Shown piece after piece: positions 8,448 through 18,198 of a stretch of DNA of 64,000 nucleotides; the stretch's first letter is position 1, and every line of letters begins with the position of its first letter. The position numbers and the translations under genes are program-made. The notes under the pieces are model-generated. The model was not told the DNA's origin. It saw nothing but the letters and a program-made list of their open reading frames with translations, and searched no databases. This DNA is from Hymenobacter qilianensis. Its GTDB lineage: Bacteria > Bacteroidota > Bacteroidia > Cytophagales > Hymenobacteraceae. The stretch is from assembly GCF_014489555.1 (NCBI RefSeq), contig NZ_CP060784.1, positions 62,001-126,000 of the forward strand, read 5' to 3'.

Positions 8448-9257
8448 CTACTTCGTTTTCAGGAAGTTATTAATCGTTCGGTTTATCTCCTGCTTTTTTT
8501 CTTCGGTGGCTCCATCCCAGATATCATTATGGGTCATGTTCTCCATTTTGACGATCTGAATGTCGAATTTTTTCTGTTCGGCAGCCGTCGGCAGCACGCC
8601 ATCATCGGCCACCTGGTCGCTGGAGCGGATGCTTAAAATGTGCGGACGCCGGGTGCGGGGCAGCGGCATGCGGCGGTTATCCAGCGAGATAATATTTCGC
8701 GCCAATTTGGGGTACTTGTGGGCAAACAGCATGGCCATATCGCCGCCGTTGGAATGGCCTACCAGCAGCAGGCTTTTAAAGTCCAGCTCCGGGTTCGACT
8801 TTTTGAGGGTTTGCAGCACAAACAGCATATTTTGCGCGCCCCGTTCCCAGTAAGGTCGCCGCACCTGCTGCGGATTGCCCGTGGTAGGCATGGGCGCTTC
8901 CTTGGGCAAATCGTGCTGAATGCTAGCCACCAAGTAGCCTTGCGCCACCAGATTGTAGGCAATAAAGGAGTAACCCGTGTGCGGGCTGCCGTAGCCATGA
9001 TTCAGGATGGCTAGCTTGAGCTTCGACCGCTTTTGCGGGTTCAGCTTCGCGCCCGAACCCGGCACATACACAGCAATAGGAACCGGCCGATTGCGAGCCT
9101 CGTCGAAGAGCGCCAGCTGGTAGCTTTTTACCTCTCCTTTGGCGGTTTCGGTAACGTGCTGCGGCACTGGTGCCGGGTGCCCTACTTTCTGGCTGCTATC
9201 GGCGCAGTTGTTTACCAGGAGCGCGATGCCTAGAACCACGGCTATTCTTATGCTCAT
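8448..9257 (-). CDS. Alpha/beta hydrolase, putative lipoprotein
   Basis: 269 residues from the ATG at 9257, chosen because it gives a signal peptide ending in a lipobox-like LVNNC (Cys about residue 17); a longer frame to 9419 adds a sequence with no signal features. The hydrolase core shows an oxyanion region LNHGYGSPHTGYS, nucleophile elbow GHSNGG, and a C-terminal His in MTHNDIWDG. Similar proteins are annotated as dienelactone hydrolase-like or lipase/esterase-like. The substrate is unknown. It should act in the periplasm or at the cell surface. It lies 25 bases upstream of the acyltransferase gene on the same strand. Confidence 0.85.
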   Translation of the reverse strand: MSIRIAVVLGIALLVNNCADSSQKVGHPAPVPQHVTETAKGEVKSYQLALFDEARNRPVPIAVYVPGSGAKLNPQKRSKLKLAILNHGYGSPHTGYSFIAYNLVAQGYLVASIQHDLPKEAPMPTTGNPQQVRRPYWERGAQNMLFVLQTLKKSNPELDFKSLLLVGHSNGGDMAMLFAHKYPKLARNIISLDNRRMPLPRTRRPHILSIRSSDQVADDGVLPTAAEQKKFDIQIVKMENMTHNDIWDGATEEKKQEINRTINNFLKTK

Positions 9258-9333
9258 ACAATGATTGGTCAGACGCTGAATGTTGGGATTTTGTAGGCTG
9301 AATAGCTGGCGAAGCACGGCGCAAAAAAGCCCC

Positions 9334-10256
9334 CTACGCGCTGGGCAGAAATACTTCGGCCAACATACAACGGGCGCTGCCTCCACCGATGGTTTCGATG
9401 GTAGGAATGGGCAGCGCAACCAGCCTGCAGTAGCGGCTGAGCGTTTGGCGCTGGTCGGCGGTCAGCGCATCGTGGGCACTCCGCGACATAACGAGTAGCT
9501 CCTGACCGCCAGCGGCGGGTTGCAAGGTGAGCATGTTGCCGGCAAAATGCGTTACCTGCGCCAGCGAAATAGCTACTATTTCGTGGCCCGTAGAGGCCAG
9601 CGAATCCGTTACCGCTGCCTGCTCGGCCGGGTCGGTTATGCTTTCCAGACAGATGACCGCAAATTTGCCCCCACGCATAGCATTACATTGGTGTGGTAGA
9701 TGGCGTGGCCCTGCGCGTCGGTGGCGCGGAAAGCTAGCGGCTGGTAGCCCAAAAGGCTGGTTACGTGCTGAAATAAATCCGCATCGGTGCGGGGTGAGAG
9801 GCCGGCGTAGGCCACGCGGTGCTGGTGGTCGAAAATAACGCTGCCGGTTCCTTCCAGAAACCGGCCCTCCTGCTCGTAGTGCGATAAGTCGATTACCTCT
9901 CGAATGGTGAACTGGTTACCCAATGACTCAAGAATATCGGGTCGCCGCTCGGGGCGGCGGTTGGGTGCGTGCATCGGGTAGAGCACTACGCGGCCATCGG
10001 GGTGCAGAGTGAGCCAGTTATTGGGGAAAACGGCGTCGGGCTTGGGTGGCGCGGGCGTATCGTCCATCACCAGCACCTGCACGCCGTGTGCCCGCAGCTT
10101 GGCCACGGCCGCATCAAATTCGGCAAATGCTTTCTCTTGAATTATGGCCTGATCTAAGTCTGCTATGGTCTGCTGAAAATGATTGGACCCCGCCGTCTCG
10201 GTGTTAAAACCAAACCGAACGGGCCGCACAAGAAAAACGGTGGAAGCAGACTGCAT
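9334..10256 (-). CDS. CtlX-type amidinotransferase-fold hydrolase, frame broken once
   Basis: Reads as two overlapping frames that join if one G (coding strand) is added in the five-base run at 9668-9672, giving 307 residues. The N-terminal part has FPNNWLTLHPDGRVVLYPM and the His-containing IYHTNVMLCVGG; the C-terminal part ends with the nucleophile Cys in GGGSARCMLAEVF. These are features of the arginine deiminase / dimethylarginine hydrolase fold, closest to the citrulline-utilisation hydrolase group CtlX. The start at 10256 is the ATG before STVFLVRPVRFGF. Expected role: hydrolysis of a guanidino or ureido compound in the cytoplasm. The break is probably a sequence error. Confidence 0.8.
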
Positions 10257-10322
10257 ATACGTGGCTGGGGGCTTTTTTGACACAAAGAAAGTCATTCCGG
10301 CCACGCCAGCAGCGCGCGTACT

Positions 10323-10958
10323 CTACGGTTTTTGCACCCGCCCTATTACGGCGTACAGCGGGTCGCTGCGCCGGGGCTGCGGACTGCGGTCGAGCAGTTC
10401 AATAGGGTGCCAGCTGCCGGCGGCCAGCAGATATTGTTTCACGAGGGCCATATGGCCACGGTCGTCGAGGGCGTGCCAGGCGGCTACGGCTTTAGTCGGG
10501 AAGCAGCGGTTGGAGAACGTAATGACTACGGGCGCCTCCGGCCGGAGCACGCGCGCAAGGTCGCGCAGCACTTCCACGGGCCGCGTCAGGTAATCCACGG
10601 ATACGCAGATGGCGGCGCCATCAAACTCATTTTCCTCAAAAGGAAGCTGCGGCTCCTGATTCAGATCCTGCACCACGTAGCTTGCCAGCCGGGGGTTTGC
10701 GCGCAGCTCCTGCTCGTTCATCCCCAGGCCTACCACGCGCCGATACGGCACCTCGGGAGGCAAATGGCTTACCCAGCTGCTCATCAAATCCAACAGCGTA
10801 CCGTTGGCCGGAAAATACTCGCGGTAGAGCTGCGTAACGGCCGCAATTGCCCCCTCGTCGATGTGCGTTACGAAGCGGGGCTGCTGGTAGAATTGTGCGT
10901 CGGGAGTTTCGTCGGTGCGGCGGAAAGCGTCGGCAGGAAAAAGCGGATCAAAAGCCAT
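10323..10958 (-). CDS. Class I SAM-dependent methyltransferase-like protein
   Basis: 211 residues. The SAM domain is recognisable from TLLDLMSSWVSHLP (motif I variant, about residues 54-67), VVGLGMNEQEL, and the motif II/III region FDGAAICVSVDYLTRPVEVLRDLARVLRPEAPVVITFSNRCFP. This pattern is seen in short bacterial and plant proteins annotated as methyltransferase type 11. The usual GxGxG loop is replaced by DLMSSWVSH, a variant also found in homologues, so activity is likely but unproven. It lies upstream of the CtlX-like gene on the same strand, 66 bases from it. Confidence 0.82.
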   Translation of the reverse strand: MAFDPLFPADAFRRTDETPDAQFYQQPRFVTHIDEGAIAAVTQLYREYFPANGTLLDLMSSWVSHLPPEVPYRRVVGLGMNEQELRANPRLASYVVQDLNQEPQLPFEENEFDGAAICVSVDYLTRPVEVLRDLARVLRPEAPVVITFSNRCFPTKAVAAWHALDDRGHMALVKQYLLAAGSWHPIELLDRSPQPRRSDPLYAVIGRVQKP

Positions 10959-11025
10959 AAAGGCGAGTAGTTTTATAGAGTCAGTATTTAATAATTAATC
11001 AACAATCAATCAACCAAACCAGCAC

Positions 11026-11120
11026 GTCATGCAGAGCGGGAGCGAAGCATCTCGCTCGCGGTCGTTGAGTTACTACTCAGACATCAGTACGCGAGATGCT
11101 TCGCTCCCGCTCTGCATGAC
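11026..11120. repeat. Intergenic palindromic element
   Basis: A single complete copy: GTCATGCAGAGCGGGAGCG at the left, GCGAGATGCTTCGCTCCCGC then TCTGCATGAC at the right. The stem bases GCGGGAGCG are matched by CGCTCCCGC, and differ from those in other copies. It lies between the methyltransferase and SH3-like genes, both transcribed leftward. Confidence 0.88.
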
Positions 11121-11220
11121 GTTCAATGGTATAGTATAACCGCCGTTTGGCGTGACGGCCATTTACAACCATACGGCGATGATATTATTGCCTTTGTATC
11201 CCTCCTTCACCAAATCCTTC

Positions 11221-12093
11221 CTACCGGATATTTAAATCTTCTTTTCTGATCCAGCCGGTCGTTTTCACCTTTTCCCAGTTTATGAATGTGGCAAAAACCG
11301 CCTGCTCGGAAGAGTCGGTTAGTGTCATTTTATCGCCCCGAATGCAGAATGCGCGGCGGCGCTGGGTCAGGTCGGGTGAGTCGTAAAAGTAGGTGGTGTC
11401 TACCCGCACGGTGCCGGTAGTGGCGGGCTTTCGACTCGCGCTAACAGGGGTTTCTTTTGGCTCTGAATCTGATGAAGCTACTGCGGGCTTTTTGGTTTGG
11501 GTGCGTGCTACCGCTGGCTCCGGTGTCGGGCGGCGCGGACTAGTGGGCGTAGCGCGGGGAAGCGCGGGCTTCGCGGCAGCTTTAGTAAGCTGCACTTCCG
11601 TTTTTTTCAGCCACCCGGCTACCGGGTCGCCGGCCGAATTGAAGTAGCGGGTTTTGATAAAATTGCCGCTCTCCCCTTCCGCGTACACAATATCTCCCCG
11701 CAATACATACTTGCCGGTAGAGCTGCTTACATCCGGACTGGAATGAAAATAAGCTCTGGCTGGCAGCACTTTATAAGCACCTGCAAGAGGCTTGATGCTT
11801 GTGCTGGCTTGTACAGGTGGCCCCTGTTTTTCGTTTTCCGGGAAAGCAGAATCTGTCCTGGCGGGGATGTTCGCCGACACTTCCGTAACGGGAGTTGTTG
11901 GGGGCAGCTCCGTGCTGGACAATGGCGCTTCCTGGCTTCGTTCGGAGCTGTTTTTCTTTGACAGCCAATATGCTGAACTCGCAACCAGTAAAAATATCGC
12001 GGCCAGCAGTACGTAAATCAGACCTGTCCGGGGCCGCCGTATCGTGGTGTGTCTGTTCGAATAAAGGCGTCCCGACTGCGCTTGGTTGCTCAT
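11221..12093 (-). CDS. Membrane-anchored protein with two SH3-like repeats
   Basis: 290 residues. A basic N-terminal cytoplasmic stretch is followed by one membrane helix at about residues 25-44 (LIYVLLAAIFLLVASSAYWL) and a Ser/Thr/Pro-rich linker. Two similar C-terminal units each open with a Tyr-Phe pair before SPD (YFHSSPDVSS and YFYDSPDLTQ), then RGD plus I/K, and close with GW[IL][RK]K. These look like bacterial SH3-like domains, which often bind cell-wall peptides. The assignment rests on pattern, not on a search. The protein would expose the domains to the periplasm. Cotranscription with the downstream genes is unlikely because the palindrome intervenes. Confidence 0.75.
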   Translation of the reverse strand: MSNQAQSGRLYSNRHTTIRRPRTGLIYVLLAAIFLLVASSAYWLSKKNSSERSQEAPLSSTELPPTTPVTEVSANIPARTDSAFPENEKQGPPVQASTSIKPLAGAYKVLPARAYFHSSPDVSSSTGKYVLRGDIVYAEGESGNFIKTRYFNSAGDPVAGWLKKTEVQLTKAAAKPALPRATPTSPRRPTPEPAVARTQTKKPAVASSDSEPKETPVSASRKPATTGTVRVDTTYFYDSPDLTQRRRAFCIRGDKMTLTDSSEQAVFATFINWEKVKTTGWIRKEDLNIR

Positions 12094-12197
12094 GTTACGG
12101 AGTGGTGATGGCTACTATACCTGATCCGTAATGTTTACGTAGTTTTTAAGGTTCTGGGGGCTTTTTGATTGATGTCAGGCCAAGAAAAACCTATTGC

Positions 12198-13143
12198 TTA
12201 AGCCAGTACCTGCTCCCGACTGGCCAGCACCTCGCGCACAGGAGTCCAGCGGATATCGGGGTAGCGGGCATTGTCCAGAGGTTCTAGTTTGGGCTGCCCA
12301 GTGAACATGTTGTGCAGGTATTGCATGCCTTGCCAGGGCGGAAATACGTCGTCGGTAGTGGGCATGAGGGCCTTGGTCACCTTGATTACGGTTCCGAAAG
12401 CGCCCAGGCCACCTACCCGGAATAAGCGAAACGGCTCGCCCGACACGGCACCCGCCACTGCCTGCAAGCCGCGAATAGTGGCTACTTCGCCGGCTACGCG
12501 CAGAAAGCGGGGCGTGGTGGCATCGAGGGCCGCGGCGGCTGTGAAGGCGGCTGTGTCTTCGGTGGTGGTAAAGTCCAGCGGCTGGTCTGCGTTGCCCCAA
12601 TACACCACCCGCTTGAAGTTGAAGAGGATAACCGGGGCCTGCCCCGTCAGCAGATCGGTGAACATGCCGTTGAGAATGGAAGTAGCCCGGATGGGTGCTT
12701 TATCGAGCCGCTCGGCAAACTCCCGGCGCAGATCGAGGTTGCGGTTGGAGCCGATGGCGAGCTTAGTGTAATCAATACAATAATCGGAAGGGATGAAGCG
12801 GGGAACCCCTGCGGCTACGGCCGCTTGCAGCAGACGCGTCTGCGTCTCCACAATCACCTCCCGCAGCCCTGATAAAGCCGATACCACGCAGGTTGCGCCG
12901 GCGCAGGCTTTCGTCAGCTCGGCTTCGTTGTTAAAATCGACTTCGATAATAGCTGCCCCCTGCTCGCGCAAGGCCACCACGGCCGGGGCCGCACTGCCCG
13001 CCCGAACCAGCGCCCGCACATTTGCCCCCGCAGCAGCAAGTGCTTCGCAATTCGCCCCCAAGGTCGCCGGTGGCGCCGGCAAGTACTATAGTTGCTTGCT
13101 GAGCGCCAGGGGCGGCGGCGGTGTCTGTTGTTGATTCTGCCAA
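12198..13143 (-). CDS. NmrA-like NAD(P)-binding protein, frame broken twice
   Basis: Adding one G in each of the coding-strand runs at 13055-13059 and 13025-13029 gives one 315-residue protein with the intact start TIVLAGATGDLGGRIAKHL and then LLRGANVRALVRAGS. That is the glycine-rich NAD(P)H loop (GATGxxGxxI) and the Arg after beta-2 typical of atypical SDR proteins of the NmrA / isoflavone reductase-like group. The substrate is unknown. The likely start is TTG at 13143, since no ATG exists between it and an upstream stop. Two breaks within 30 bases in a conserved motif argue for sequencing error. Confidence 0.78.
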
Positions 13144-13376
13144 AATGAGGGGAATTAGCTACGTAAGGAAGTACTGGGGCGGCCTGCCGGACCGGAGCGC
13201 GTGTTCAATCAGCTTAAATTCGACAGGCTAGGGCTGCTAATACAAGGACCCATGCCGGAAGGTTATTGACAGCCAGTAGAATAAGGCTGGCATTGGCACA
13301 AAAAAGCCCCCGCAGTCGACCATGCCGGCCGTATCTGCGTACGTTCAGGATAGATATTTCACTAAACCCGGATACA

Positions 13377-14383
13377 ATGAAACAGGTAGCTGCTGGCGTC
13401 AACCAGCTTCTCATTCAGCGCTTTGTCAATGTATACTTTGTGGAGGCCGGTGCCCCGGCGAGTGGGTACTGGTAGATACCGGGTTGCCCGGCTCGGCCAA
13501 AACAATCATCGCGGCGGCCGATAAGCTATTTTATCCTGGTACCCATCCGCAGGCTATAATCCTAACCCACGGCCACATGGACCACGCCGGCTCGGCCCAG
13601 GAGCTGGCTGACCACTGGCACGTGCCCATTCTGGCGCATCCCCTGGAAATGCCTTTTCTGACTGGTAAAGCCGTGTATCCGCCCGCCGACCCAACGGTGG
13701 GGGGCTCTTTGGCGTTTGTCAGCCGTTTTTTTCCGCCCCAAACCTTTAATCTAACCGGCATTCAGGCACTACCCGAGGGCGAGGAAATACCCTACATGGC
13801 TGGCTGGCAATGCATTCATGTACCTGGCCACGCGCCCGGCCAGGTAGCGTTTTTCCGCGCTGAAGACAAGACCTTGCTCGGCGCCGACGCCTTCGCCACC
13901 ACCGAACACGATTCGGTGCTGTCGGTGCTGCTTGGGGTGCCTAAGATCAGCCGCGCCGGCACGCCGTTTAACTTTGATTGGGAGGCCACTCATGCTTCGG
14001 TGGTGAAGCTTTCTAACCTGGAGCCACAGGCTATTGGTTGCGGCCACGGTCCGGCCGTACAGGGCCTCCACCTAGCGAACGAGCTTCGGGAGCTGGCCCT
14101 GCATTTTCCGGTGCCGCCCAAAGGGCGCTACGTGGATAGTCCGGCGCGCACAGATGCAAACGGCGTGGAGTTTATTCCCCCTGCCCTACCCGATACTTTG
14201 CCGGCGCGGGCGGCTATGCTAGGGGGCGGACTTGCAATAGCAGCCCTGGCAGCGGTATTGCTGAGCAAGCGGGATGGCAAGAAAGGGAAAAAGCACAAGC
14301 GCCTGAAAGGCTACAGACCGGCGCCCGCCACAGCTTACGAGCGGCCTTTTCCTGATTATCCTTACAAAGAGAAATACTACTAG
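13377..14383 (+). CDS. Metallo-beta-lactamase-fold hydrolase with C-terminal membrane segment, frame broken once
   Basis: Joining at the four-base C run 13453-13456 (one C added) gives 335 residues starting MKQVAAGVNQLLIQRFVN and continuing AGAPGEWVLVDTGLPGS. The metal-binding HGHMDHAGS (HxHxDH), GHAPGQVAFF and LLGADAF motifs are present, so this should be a zinc hydrolase of the MBL superfamily with unknown substrate. After the catalytic domain there is a hydrophobic segment, AAMLGGGLAIAALAAVLL, then a very basic stretch and a Tyr/Pro-rich end. A C-terminal membrane anchor is unusual for this fold. A strong hairpin follows the stop. Confidence 0.8.
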
Positions 14384-14384
14384 G

Positions 14385-14425
14385 CACACAGAAACGGCGG
14401 GACTAAGTTCCGCCGTTTCTGTGTG
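14385..14425. terminator. Strong hairpin between convergent genes
   Basis: A perfect 16-base stem (CACACAGAAACGGCGG with CCGCCGTTTCTGTGTG) and a nine-base loop, between the MBL gene and the convergent DUF4097-like gene. There is no T tract, so it may be a bidirectional terminator or an RNA 3'-end stabiliser. Confidence 0.6.
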
Positions 14426-14439
14426 GTGCCGGGCCGCGC

Positions 14440-15246
14440 TTACTTTCCGGTCCTGTCTATTTTAATACCCCCATTGGTGGTTACAGCCTTTACCGGCGCG
14501 CCGCCTTTGCCCAGTGTGGTGGCAATCTCGCGGCCGAGCATGCCGTTTTTAGTAATGGGCAGGTCTGCTTTTAAGCCGCCCACGGCAGTGCTGGTGGTGA
14601 GGCGGGCCGAGTAGTTTTGGGGCACTTCCCATTTGATGCCGCCATTGGTGGTGGCTATATCGAGGCCGGTGCCGTCCCATTTGTCGCCCGTCAGCTGGAT
14701 GTCGAGGCCGCCGTTGGTGGTGCGGCCCTTCACATTGCCGCCCACGCCGGCCAACGACACGCCACCATTCTTGGTTTCGAAGGTGATGGTGCCGCGCACA
14801 TCCTGCAACCGAATGCCGCCGTTATTGGTGTTGAGCGCCAGGCTGGTTTGCTGGGGCACGAATACTTCGTAGCTCACCGACCATGTGTCGCCGCCGGGCG
14901 CTTCGGCCCGCAGGGTGTTGTTAGCGGTGCTGATGCGGATGGTGGGAATCTGCTGGCGGGCGGCAGCTTCGGTGTTGCCCCAGGCCTGCACTACAGCCCG
15001 TATCCGCACCTCGGAGCCCGACCAGCCGCGCACGGTAATTCCGCCGTTCTGCCGCCCGTCGATGGTGAGCGTTTTGCCCCCCAGCGCCGGCATGGTCAGG
15101 TCGCGGGTTTCGCAGATGCGCTTTGTGGTTTCGCTGCTGGAGCTGTTGTATTTACCTTCGCAAGTAGAAGTAAACACGGGGGCCGTTTGGGCCGCGGCCG
15201 TCAGGGCTAGTGTGTTTAGGAGAAGCGCAGCAAGTAGGTTTTTCAT
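14440..15246 (-). CDS. Secreted DUF4097-like beta-strand repeat protein
   Basis: 268 residues from the ATG at 15246, which opens a signal peptide (MKNLLAALLLNTLALTAAAQ); a longer frame to 15498 has no such feature. The body has a recurring NGG[ILV] unit about every 17-22 residues (QNGGITV, NNGGIRL, KNGGVSL, TNGGLDI, TNGGIKW, TNGGIKI), which fits a right-handed beta-helix or stacked-strand domain like DUF4097. Similar proteins are exported and called putative adhesins or anti-sigma-linked proteins. No enzyme residues are evident. It sits alone, divergent from yebC. Confidence 0.8.
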   Translation of the reverse strand: MKNLLAALLLNTLALTAAAQTAPVFTSTCEGKYNSSSSETTKRICETRDLTMPALGGKTLTIDGRQNGGITVRGWSGSEVRIRAVVQAWGNTEAAARQQIPTIRISTANNTLRAEAPGGDTWSVSYEVFVPQQTSLALNTNNGGIRLQDVRGTITFETKNGGVSLAGVGGNVKGRTTNGGLDIQLTGDKWDGTGLDIATTNGGIKWEVPQNYSARLTTSTAVGGLKADLPITKNGMLGREIATTLGKGGAPVKAVTTNGGIKIDRTGK

Positions 15247-15686
15247 AGGAAGGTCAGGGTTGGGTTTCACGGTTTTCCCATGGACAAGCTGCGTTGCCGG
15301 AAGGCTGCATTCAGCAACGAAACCATTCGTACTTTCAGCCTGACAAATGGCGCGGTCGGTCGGTTTGGTCCGGCTTATGAGTACATCCAAATGTGGCTTA
15401 AGGAACGCCCATATTGCTGGAGTTCCGGAAGAATTGAGCACTTCCTGACGCTGTTTCTGCCTGAAATATGAGTCTAGCGGCAACGGGAATCTAGCCAATA
15501 AGTATTTCGGGCATCTTCACTGAGTGCTTGACGACTCTGGAAACGGTTTACTTATCCGTTCTTCTACAGCTGATGGCACCCTGTTTCTGCGGGCTTGCAA
15601 TTTGCCCCCCGCCGGGCTTTCAGCTAACTTGCGCCCATTCGGCGCCCCACCCTATCGCGCCGCCGCACTAAGCATCAATCACTACT
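15247..15686. other. 440-base divergent intergenic region
   Basis: Lies between the starts of the DUF4097-like gene and yebC. Short frames exist on both strands but none has a family signature or a credible signal. It contains one intact TTTGCCCCCC tract at 15601-15610 and a likely yebC promoter at 15602-15631. I see no RNA gene or riboswitch fold. Confidence 0.5.
15602..15631 (+). promoter_or_regulatory. Possible Bacteroidota-type promoter of yebC
   Basis: TTG at 15602-15604 and TAACTTG at 15625-15631, separated by 20 bases, fit the -33 TTG / -7 TAnnTTTG pattern with one base missing from the -7 element. The start codon is 56 bases further on. Based on pattern only. Confidence 0.4.
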
Positions 15687-16421
15687 ATGGGAAGAGCATT
15701 TGAATTTCGCAAAGGCCGCAAAATGAAGCGCTGGGACCGCATGTCCAAAGATTTCACCCGCATCGGCCGCGAAATCGTGATGGCCGTGAAGGAAAGCGGC
15801 CCCAACCCTGACACCAACTCCCGCCTTCGTGCGGCCATGCAGAACGCCAAGGGCGTGAACATGCCCAAAGACCGCGTGGAAGCCGCCATCAAGCGCGCCA
15901 GCAGCAAGGAAGAGAAAGATTATCAGGAAGTTGTGTATGAAGGATATGCACCCCACGGCGTGGCCATTGTGGTAGAAACTGCCACCGACAACCCCGTACG
16001 CACCGTGGCTAATGTGCGCATGTACTTCAACCGCGGCAATGGCGCCCTGGGCACCGCCGGCTCCTCCGATTTCACCTTCACCCGCAAAGGCGTATTCAAG
16101 CTGGCCGCCGAAGGCCTCGACCGCGACGAGCTGGAGCTGGAGCTCATCGACTTCGGCGCCGAAGACATCTACGAAGATCAGGAGGAAGACGAGCACGGCA
16201 ACGTGAAGGAGCTGATTGTGGTAGAAACCGCCTTCACCGACTTTGGCCAGATGCAGAAAGCGCTGGAAGAACGCCACCTGAACGTGGTCGGCGCGCAACT
16301 GCAACGCATTCCCAACGCCACCGTCACGCTGGAAGGCGACGAGCTGGAAGAGGTGATGAACCTGATTGAGAAGTTCGAGGAGGATGACGACGTGCAGGCC
16401 GTGTACCACACGTTGGGCTAA
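15687..16421 (+). CDS. yebC: YebC/PmpR family transcriptional or translational regulator
   Basis: 244 residues, standard length. The N terminus (MGRAFEFRKGRKMKRWDRMS) is the Bacteroidota form of the conserved YebC start, followed by FTRIGREIVMAVKESGPNPD, MPKDRVEAAIKRAS and YEGYAPHGVAIVVE, all diagnostic. Known members bind DNA as regulators or, as in mitochondrial TACO1, aid translation; recent work on YebC proteins supports relief of ribosome stalling at proline runs. It is soluble and cytoplasmic. The gene stands alone with a terminator 34 bases after the stop. Confidence 0.97.
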   Translation: MGRAFEFRKGRKMKRWDRMSKDFTRIGREIVMAVKESGPNPDTNSRLRAAMQNAKGVNMPKDRVEAAIKRASSKEEKDYQEVVYEGYAPHGVAIVVETATDNPVRTVANVRMYFNRGNGALGTAGSSDFTFTRKGVFKLAAEGLDRDELELELIDFGAEDIYEDQEEDEHGNVKELIVVETAFTDFGQMQKALEERHLNVVGAQLQRIPNATVTLEGDELEEVMNLIEKFEEDDDVQAVYHTLG

Positions 16422-16454
16422 GCTTCCCTTGCCACTTAGGCTGCTGTAGAAACG

Positions 16455-16490
16455 CGGGGCGCTCCAGTTGGGGCGCCCCGTTGTGTTTTG
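16455..16490 (+). terminator. Intrinsic terminator after yebC
   Basis: CGGGGCGC (16455-16462) pairs with GCGCCCCG (16473-16480) across a ten-base loop, followed by TTGTGTTTTG. Confidence 0.75.
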
Positions 16491-16581
16491 GGAAGGAACT
16501 GAATTATCAGTACGTTTAGCCATGTCGCAAAACACCTGAAGGCCTCCCCATCCAACTCACGTTTCCCACCATCGCCACACC

Positions 16582-17648
16582 ATGCTACCACTGAAGAGAA
16601 TAACAAGTGCTTGCCTGCTTTTTACCGGCCTCTTCAGCGCGGCCTGCTCCACGCCAGCTAAGGAAACTGAAGCCGCTTCAGCCTCCGCCACCAGCTACTT
16701 CCAAAGCCAGGAAACGGGCGTGCAGGACGGCGGCGTAAAGATGATTCCGATTACCACGCCCAAGGGCAAGTTCAACGTCTGGACGAAGCGCTTCGGCAAC
16801 AACCCCAAGATAAAGCTGCTTCTGCTCAACGGCGGCCCCGGCGCCACCCACGAGTATTTTGAATGCATGGAAAGCTTCCTGCCCGCCGAGGGCATTGAGT
16901 TTATTTACTACGACCAGCTCGGCTGCGGCAACTCCGACAACCCCAAGGACACCGCCATGTGGAGCCTGCCGCGCTACGTGGAGGAAGTGGAGCAGGTGCG
17001 CCAGGCCCTGAACCTGACCAAAGACAACTTCTACCTGCTGGGCCACTCTTGGGGGGCATTTTGGCCGCCGAGTACGCTTTCAAATACCAGGACAATCTGA
17101 AGGGCCTGATCATCTCGAACATGATGATGAGCTGCCCTGAGTACGGCCGCTACGCCCAGGAAGTACTAGCCAAGCAGATGAAGCCCGAGGTGCTGAAAGA
17201 AATCCGGCAGATAGAAGCCAGAAAGGATTTCGACAACCCGCGCTACATGGAGTTGCTTATGCCCAACTTTTACGCCGAGCACGTGCTGCGCCTCCCCCTC
17301 GACCAGTGGCCCGAGCCCGTAAACCGTTCCTTGGGCAAAACCAACCAGTCGCTCTACGTGACCATGCAGGGTCCCAGCGAGTTTGGTATTGCCGGCAAGC
17401 TGGCCAACTGGGACCGCACCCCAGACCTGCCTAAGCTCACCGTGCCCGTCCTCTCCATAGGGGGCAAATTCGACACTATGGACCCCGAGCACATGCGCCG
17501 CATTGCCACCCAAGTGCAGAATGGTACCGCCCTGATCTGCCCCAAGGGCAGCCACATGAGCCTCTACGACGACCAGCAGACGTATATGACGGGGCTGATT
17601 AAGTTCATGAAGGGCGTGGATAAGGGCGAGAAGAAAGTCGCCTTATAA
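16582..17648 (+). CDS. Proline iminopeptidase-like alpha/beta hydrolase lipoprotein, frame broken once
   Basis: One G added in the six-base run at 17051-17056 gives 355 residues and restores the nucleophile elbow GHSWGGILAAEYAFKY. Upstream is the oxyanion segment LLLNGGPGATHEYFE and YDQLGCGNSDNP, both typical of proline iminopeptidases (peptidase family S33) that release N-terminal proline. The C-terminal GSHMSLYDDQQ supplies the catalytic His. A lipobox at LFSAAC marks the N terminus as lipid-anchored, so it likely acts on peptides outside the cytoplasm. The break falls exactly in the catalytic motif, as expected of an error and not of a tolerated variant. Confidence 0.85.
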
Positions 17649-17842
17649 CTATCCGTGATACAATTATTCGTTTCATTATCAAATGCTTACGCAAGCAGAA
17701 ACAATACATTGCAAGCCTGGAAACGCAGTGAGTCAGCTATTTAATTTTTCTCGTAAGCTCATCTGTATTTTTTGCTTGCTATATTTTGGTCGTTAATTTC
17801 TTCTCAACATATCTAACCATTTCTTTAACCACGTTTAATTAA

Positions 17843-18198
17843 ATGAAACGCCTAACAAGTACTTTATTTAACCTCCTGATTATCTTAACTTTATTTTCCT
17901 GCAACAAAGAGGAAATAGCCCCCAGACTGGTAACCTGACTGTAAAATTCCGCTACGCAAATGACCTTAGTGGTGCCACTTACTTGCTCTTCACTGAAGGA
18001 GTATGGGCGAGCACCAATCGCTTTGCGACGGCACTTCGAAGCGGCACTTTACCAACTGTATCATCGATGGCTAATGGCGGTGAGGCAACAGTCGAGTTCA
18101 AGGACTTGAATGCTGGCAACTATGTCTTTGTTCTAGGTAATGCCAACAGTTGGTCCGTGCAGGTTACGGCAGGCAAAACCACCGAGGTAAACAAGTAA
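17843..18198 (+). CDS. Small secreted lipoprotein of unknown function, frame broken once
   Basis: Begins [20 protein letters not shown], with the lipobox Cys at residue 20. The frame stops soon after, but one C added at 17919-17923 continues it as [20 protein letters not shown] and on to the stop at 18198, for 118 residues. The mature part looks like a small beta-sandwich (repeated strands ending [15 protein letters not shown] and [14 protein letters not shown]), similar in style to carboxypeptidase-regulatory or T9SS-associated domains. No family is certain. It is more AT-rich than its neighbours. Confidence 0.72.

Noticed and set aside
12175..12600. Alternate frame over the NmrA-like gene end
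   Set aside because: Shadow frame lacking any motif; the NmrA frame is continuous there.
15280..15471. 63-residue frame in the yebC upstream region
   Set aside because: No signal peptide, family pattern or ribosome entry feature; it overlaps the expected control region.
15675..16535. 286-residue frame antisense to yebC
   Set aside because: It mirrors the yebC frame, has low-complexity composition and no motif; yebC is certain.
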